From assembly GCA_030607655.1 (NCBI GenBank), contig JAUWJN010000161.1, forward strand, positions 1 through 6,447: a stretch of DNA of 6,447 nt. The letters are read 5' to 3'. Source of the DNA: a bacterium. Lineage in GTDB: Bacteria; Armatimonadota; Zipacnadia; Zipacnadales; Zipacnadaceae. Made by a program: the position numbers and the translations under genes. Every line of letters begins with the position of its first letter. Position 1 is the stretch's first letter. The notes under the pieces were generated by a model. That model was given only the letters and a program-made list of their open reading frames with translations. It did no database searches and was not told the origin of the DNA. Positions 6,049-6,447 of the stretch are shown here, in pieces.

Positions 6049-6447
6049 TCAAACAGCCATCTGGTGGGCTTTCTCCAAGTATTCCGGCTTCAGGGCCAGT
6101 ATCTTACCGGCCTTGTATGTTGTGATGATCCCCCTGTCCAAGGCCTCCATCACTGTTGCAACATACCGCCTTCCCGCGTGACTCACCCTCACCCTGACTA
6201 TGCTACGGGCTGAGTCCCTTTCACTCGGCCGTGCCGCAATCTCTGCATCGCGATCGCGCCAGGCATCGGTTTGGCTCCAGTACGTGCCCGGGTCTATCCC
6301 CCCCAGATCAGCCATCCGACGCGCAATGACATACTTGCTGACTTTGAACTTGTCCGCATAACGCTGAGCGAGTCGGAGCGTGAACTCCTGCTCCAGCGCC
6401 TGCATTCCCTCCTCCACAGCAGGATGGTCGTGAGGCAGGAGGAAAGC
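6049..6447 (-). CDS. C-terminal part of an ImmA/IrrE-type metallopeptidase (DUF955/COG2856), runs off the window
   Basis: The frame is open from the right edge to a TGA at 6051-6049, giving 132 visible residues with no start inside the window. The first visible residues, AFLLPHDHP, match the FLLP motif that lies shortly after the zinc-binding HExxH helix and the third ligand in ImmA/IrrE proteins. Next comes LAQRYADKFKVSKYVIARRMADLG (26-49), the helix-turn-helix-like segment that in this family follows FLLP. A C-terminal segment (RGIITTYKAGKILALKPEYLEKA) is typical of the longer members with an N-terminal Xre-type HTH. The HExxH and any HTH lie outside the window. A GTG at 6417-6415 is internal, not a start. 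By context it is the upstream partner and probable antitoxin or regulator of the DUF4411 gene. Confidence 0.78.
   Translation of the reverse strand, partial: AFLLPHDHPAVEEGMQALEQEFTLRLAQRYADKFKVSKYVIARRMADLGGIDPGTYWSQTDAWRDRDAEIAARPSERDSARSIVRVRVSHAGRRYVATVMEALDRGIITTYKAGKILALKPEYLEKAHQMAV

Noticed and set aside
6415..6417. GTG as start of the rightmost minus-strand gene
   Set aside because: The frame is open beyond it to the window edge and the upstream residues AFLLPHDHPA carry the ImmA/IrrE FLLP motif, so the GTG is an internal valine.

Overview
The window is bacterial chromosome with good Shine-Dalgarno sequences and moderately high GC. Single 60-base lines counted by hand give about 57% in the aminotransferase gene and about 38-47% in the gene at 5491-6024. 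The lineage cannot be fixed from the sequence. The MurA reads like the Gram-positive type (MRxSxY-like loop, PGGC..G.RP), and a Bacillota-like or Armatimonadota-like organism is a guess, not a call.

Region 1 (1-1518, minus strand): a glycoside hydrolase family 2 enzyme, read leftwards. It has the usual sugar-binding, Ig-like and TIM-barrel order and the Asn-Glu acid/base pair, but its frame is closed by a TAG at 64-66 before the catalytic nucleophile. The same frame stays open to the window edge and still reads like GH2, so the gene looks interrupted by a single nonsense codon.

Region 2 (1519-1844): a divergent intergenic region. It holds a well-formed sigma70-type promoter for the rightward operon (TTGCAA, 17 bases, TATACT), a leader of about 100 nt with a possible 25-codon leader peptide whose stop lies in the murA ribosome binding site, and a 9-base motif occurring once on each divergent side.

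Region 3 (1845-5420, plus strand): a tight three-gene operon. murA (first committed step of peptidoglycan synthesis) overlaps mreB (actin-like rod-shape scaffold) by 13 nt; 26 nt later comes a fold-type I PLP aminotransferase of the aspartate aminotransferase Ibeta-like group. A hairpin with a perfect 11-bp stem closes the operon. The first two genes form a cell-wall elongation unit; the aminotransferase may supply amino-acid precursors, but its substrate is not determined.

Region 4 (5491-6447, minus strand): a two-gene module convergent with the operon. The upstream gene runs off the right edge and is the C-terminal part of an ImmA/IrrE-type (DUF955/COG2856) metallopeptidase. The downstream gene, 24 nt later, is a DUF4411-type PIN-like protein. 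This matches a predicted toxin-antitoxin or defence-type pair and is the main accessory element here.

No tRNA, rRNA, CRISPR array, insertion sequence or attachment site was recognised.
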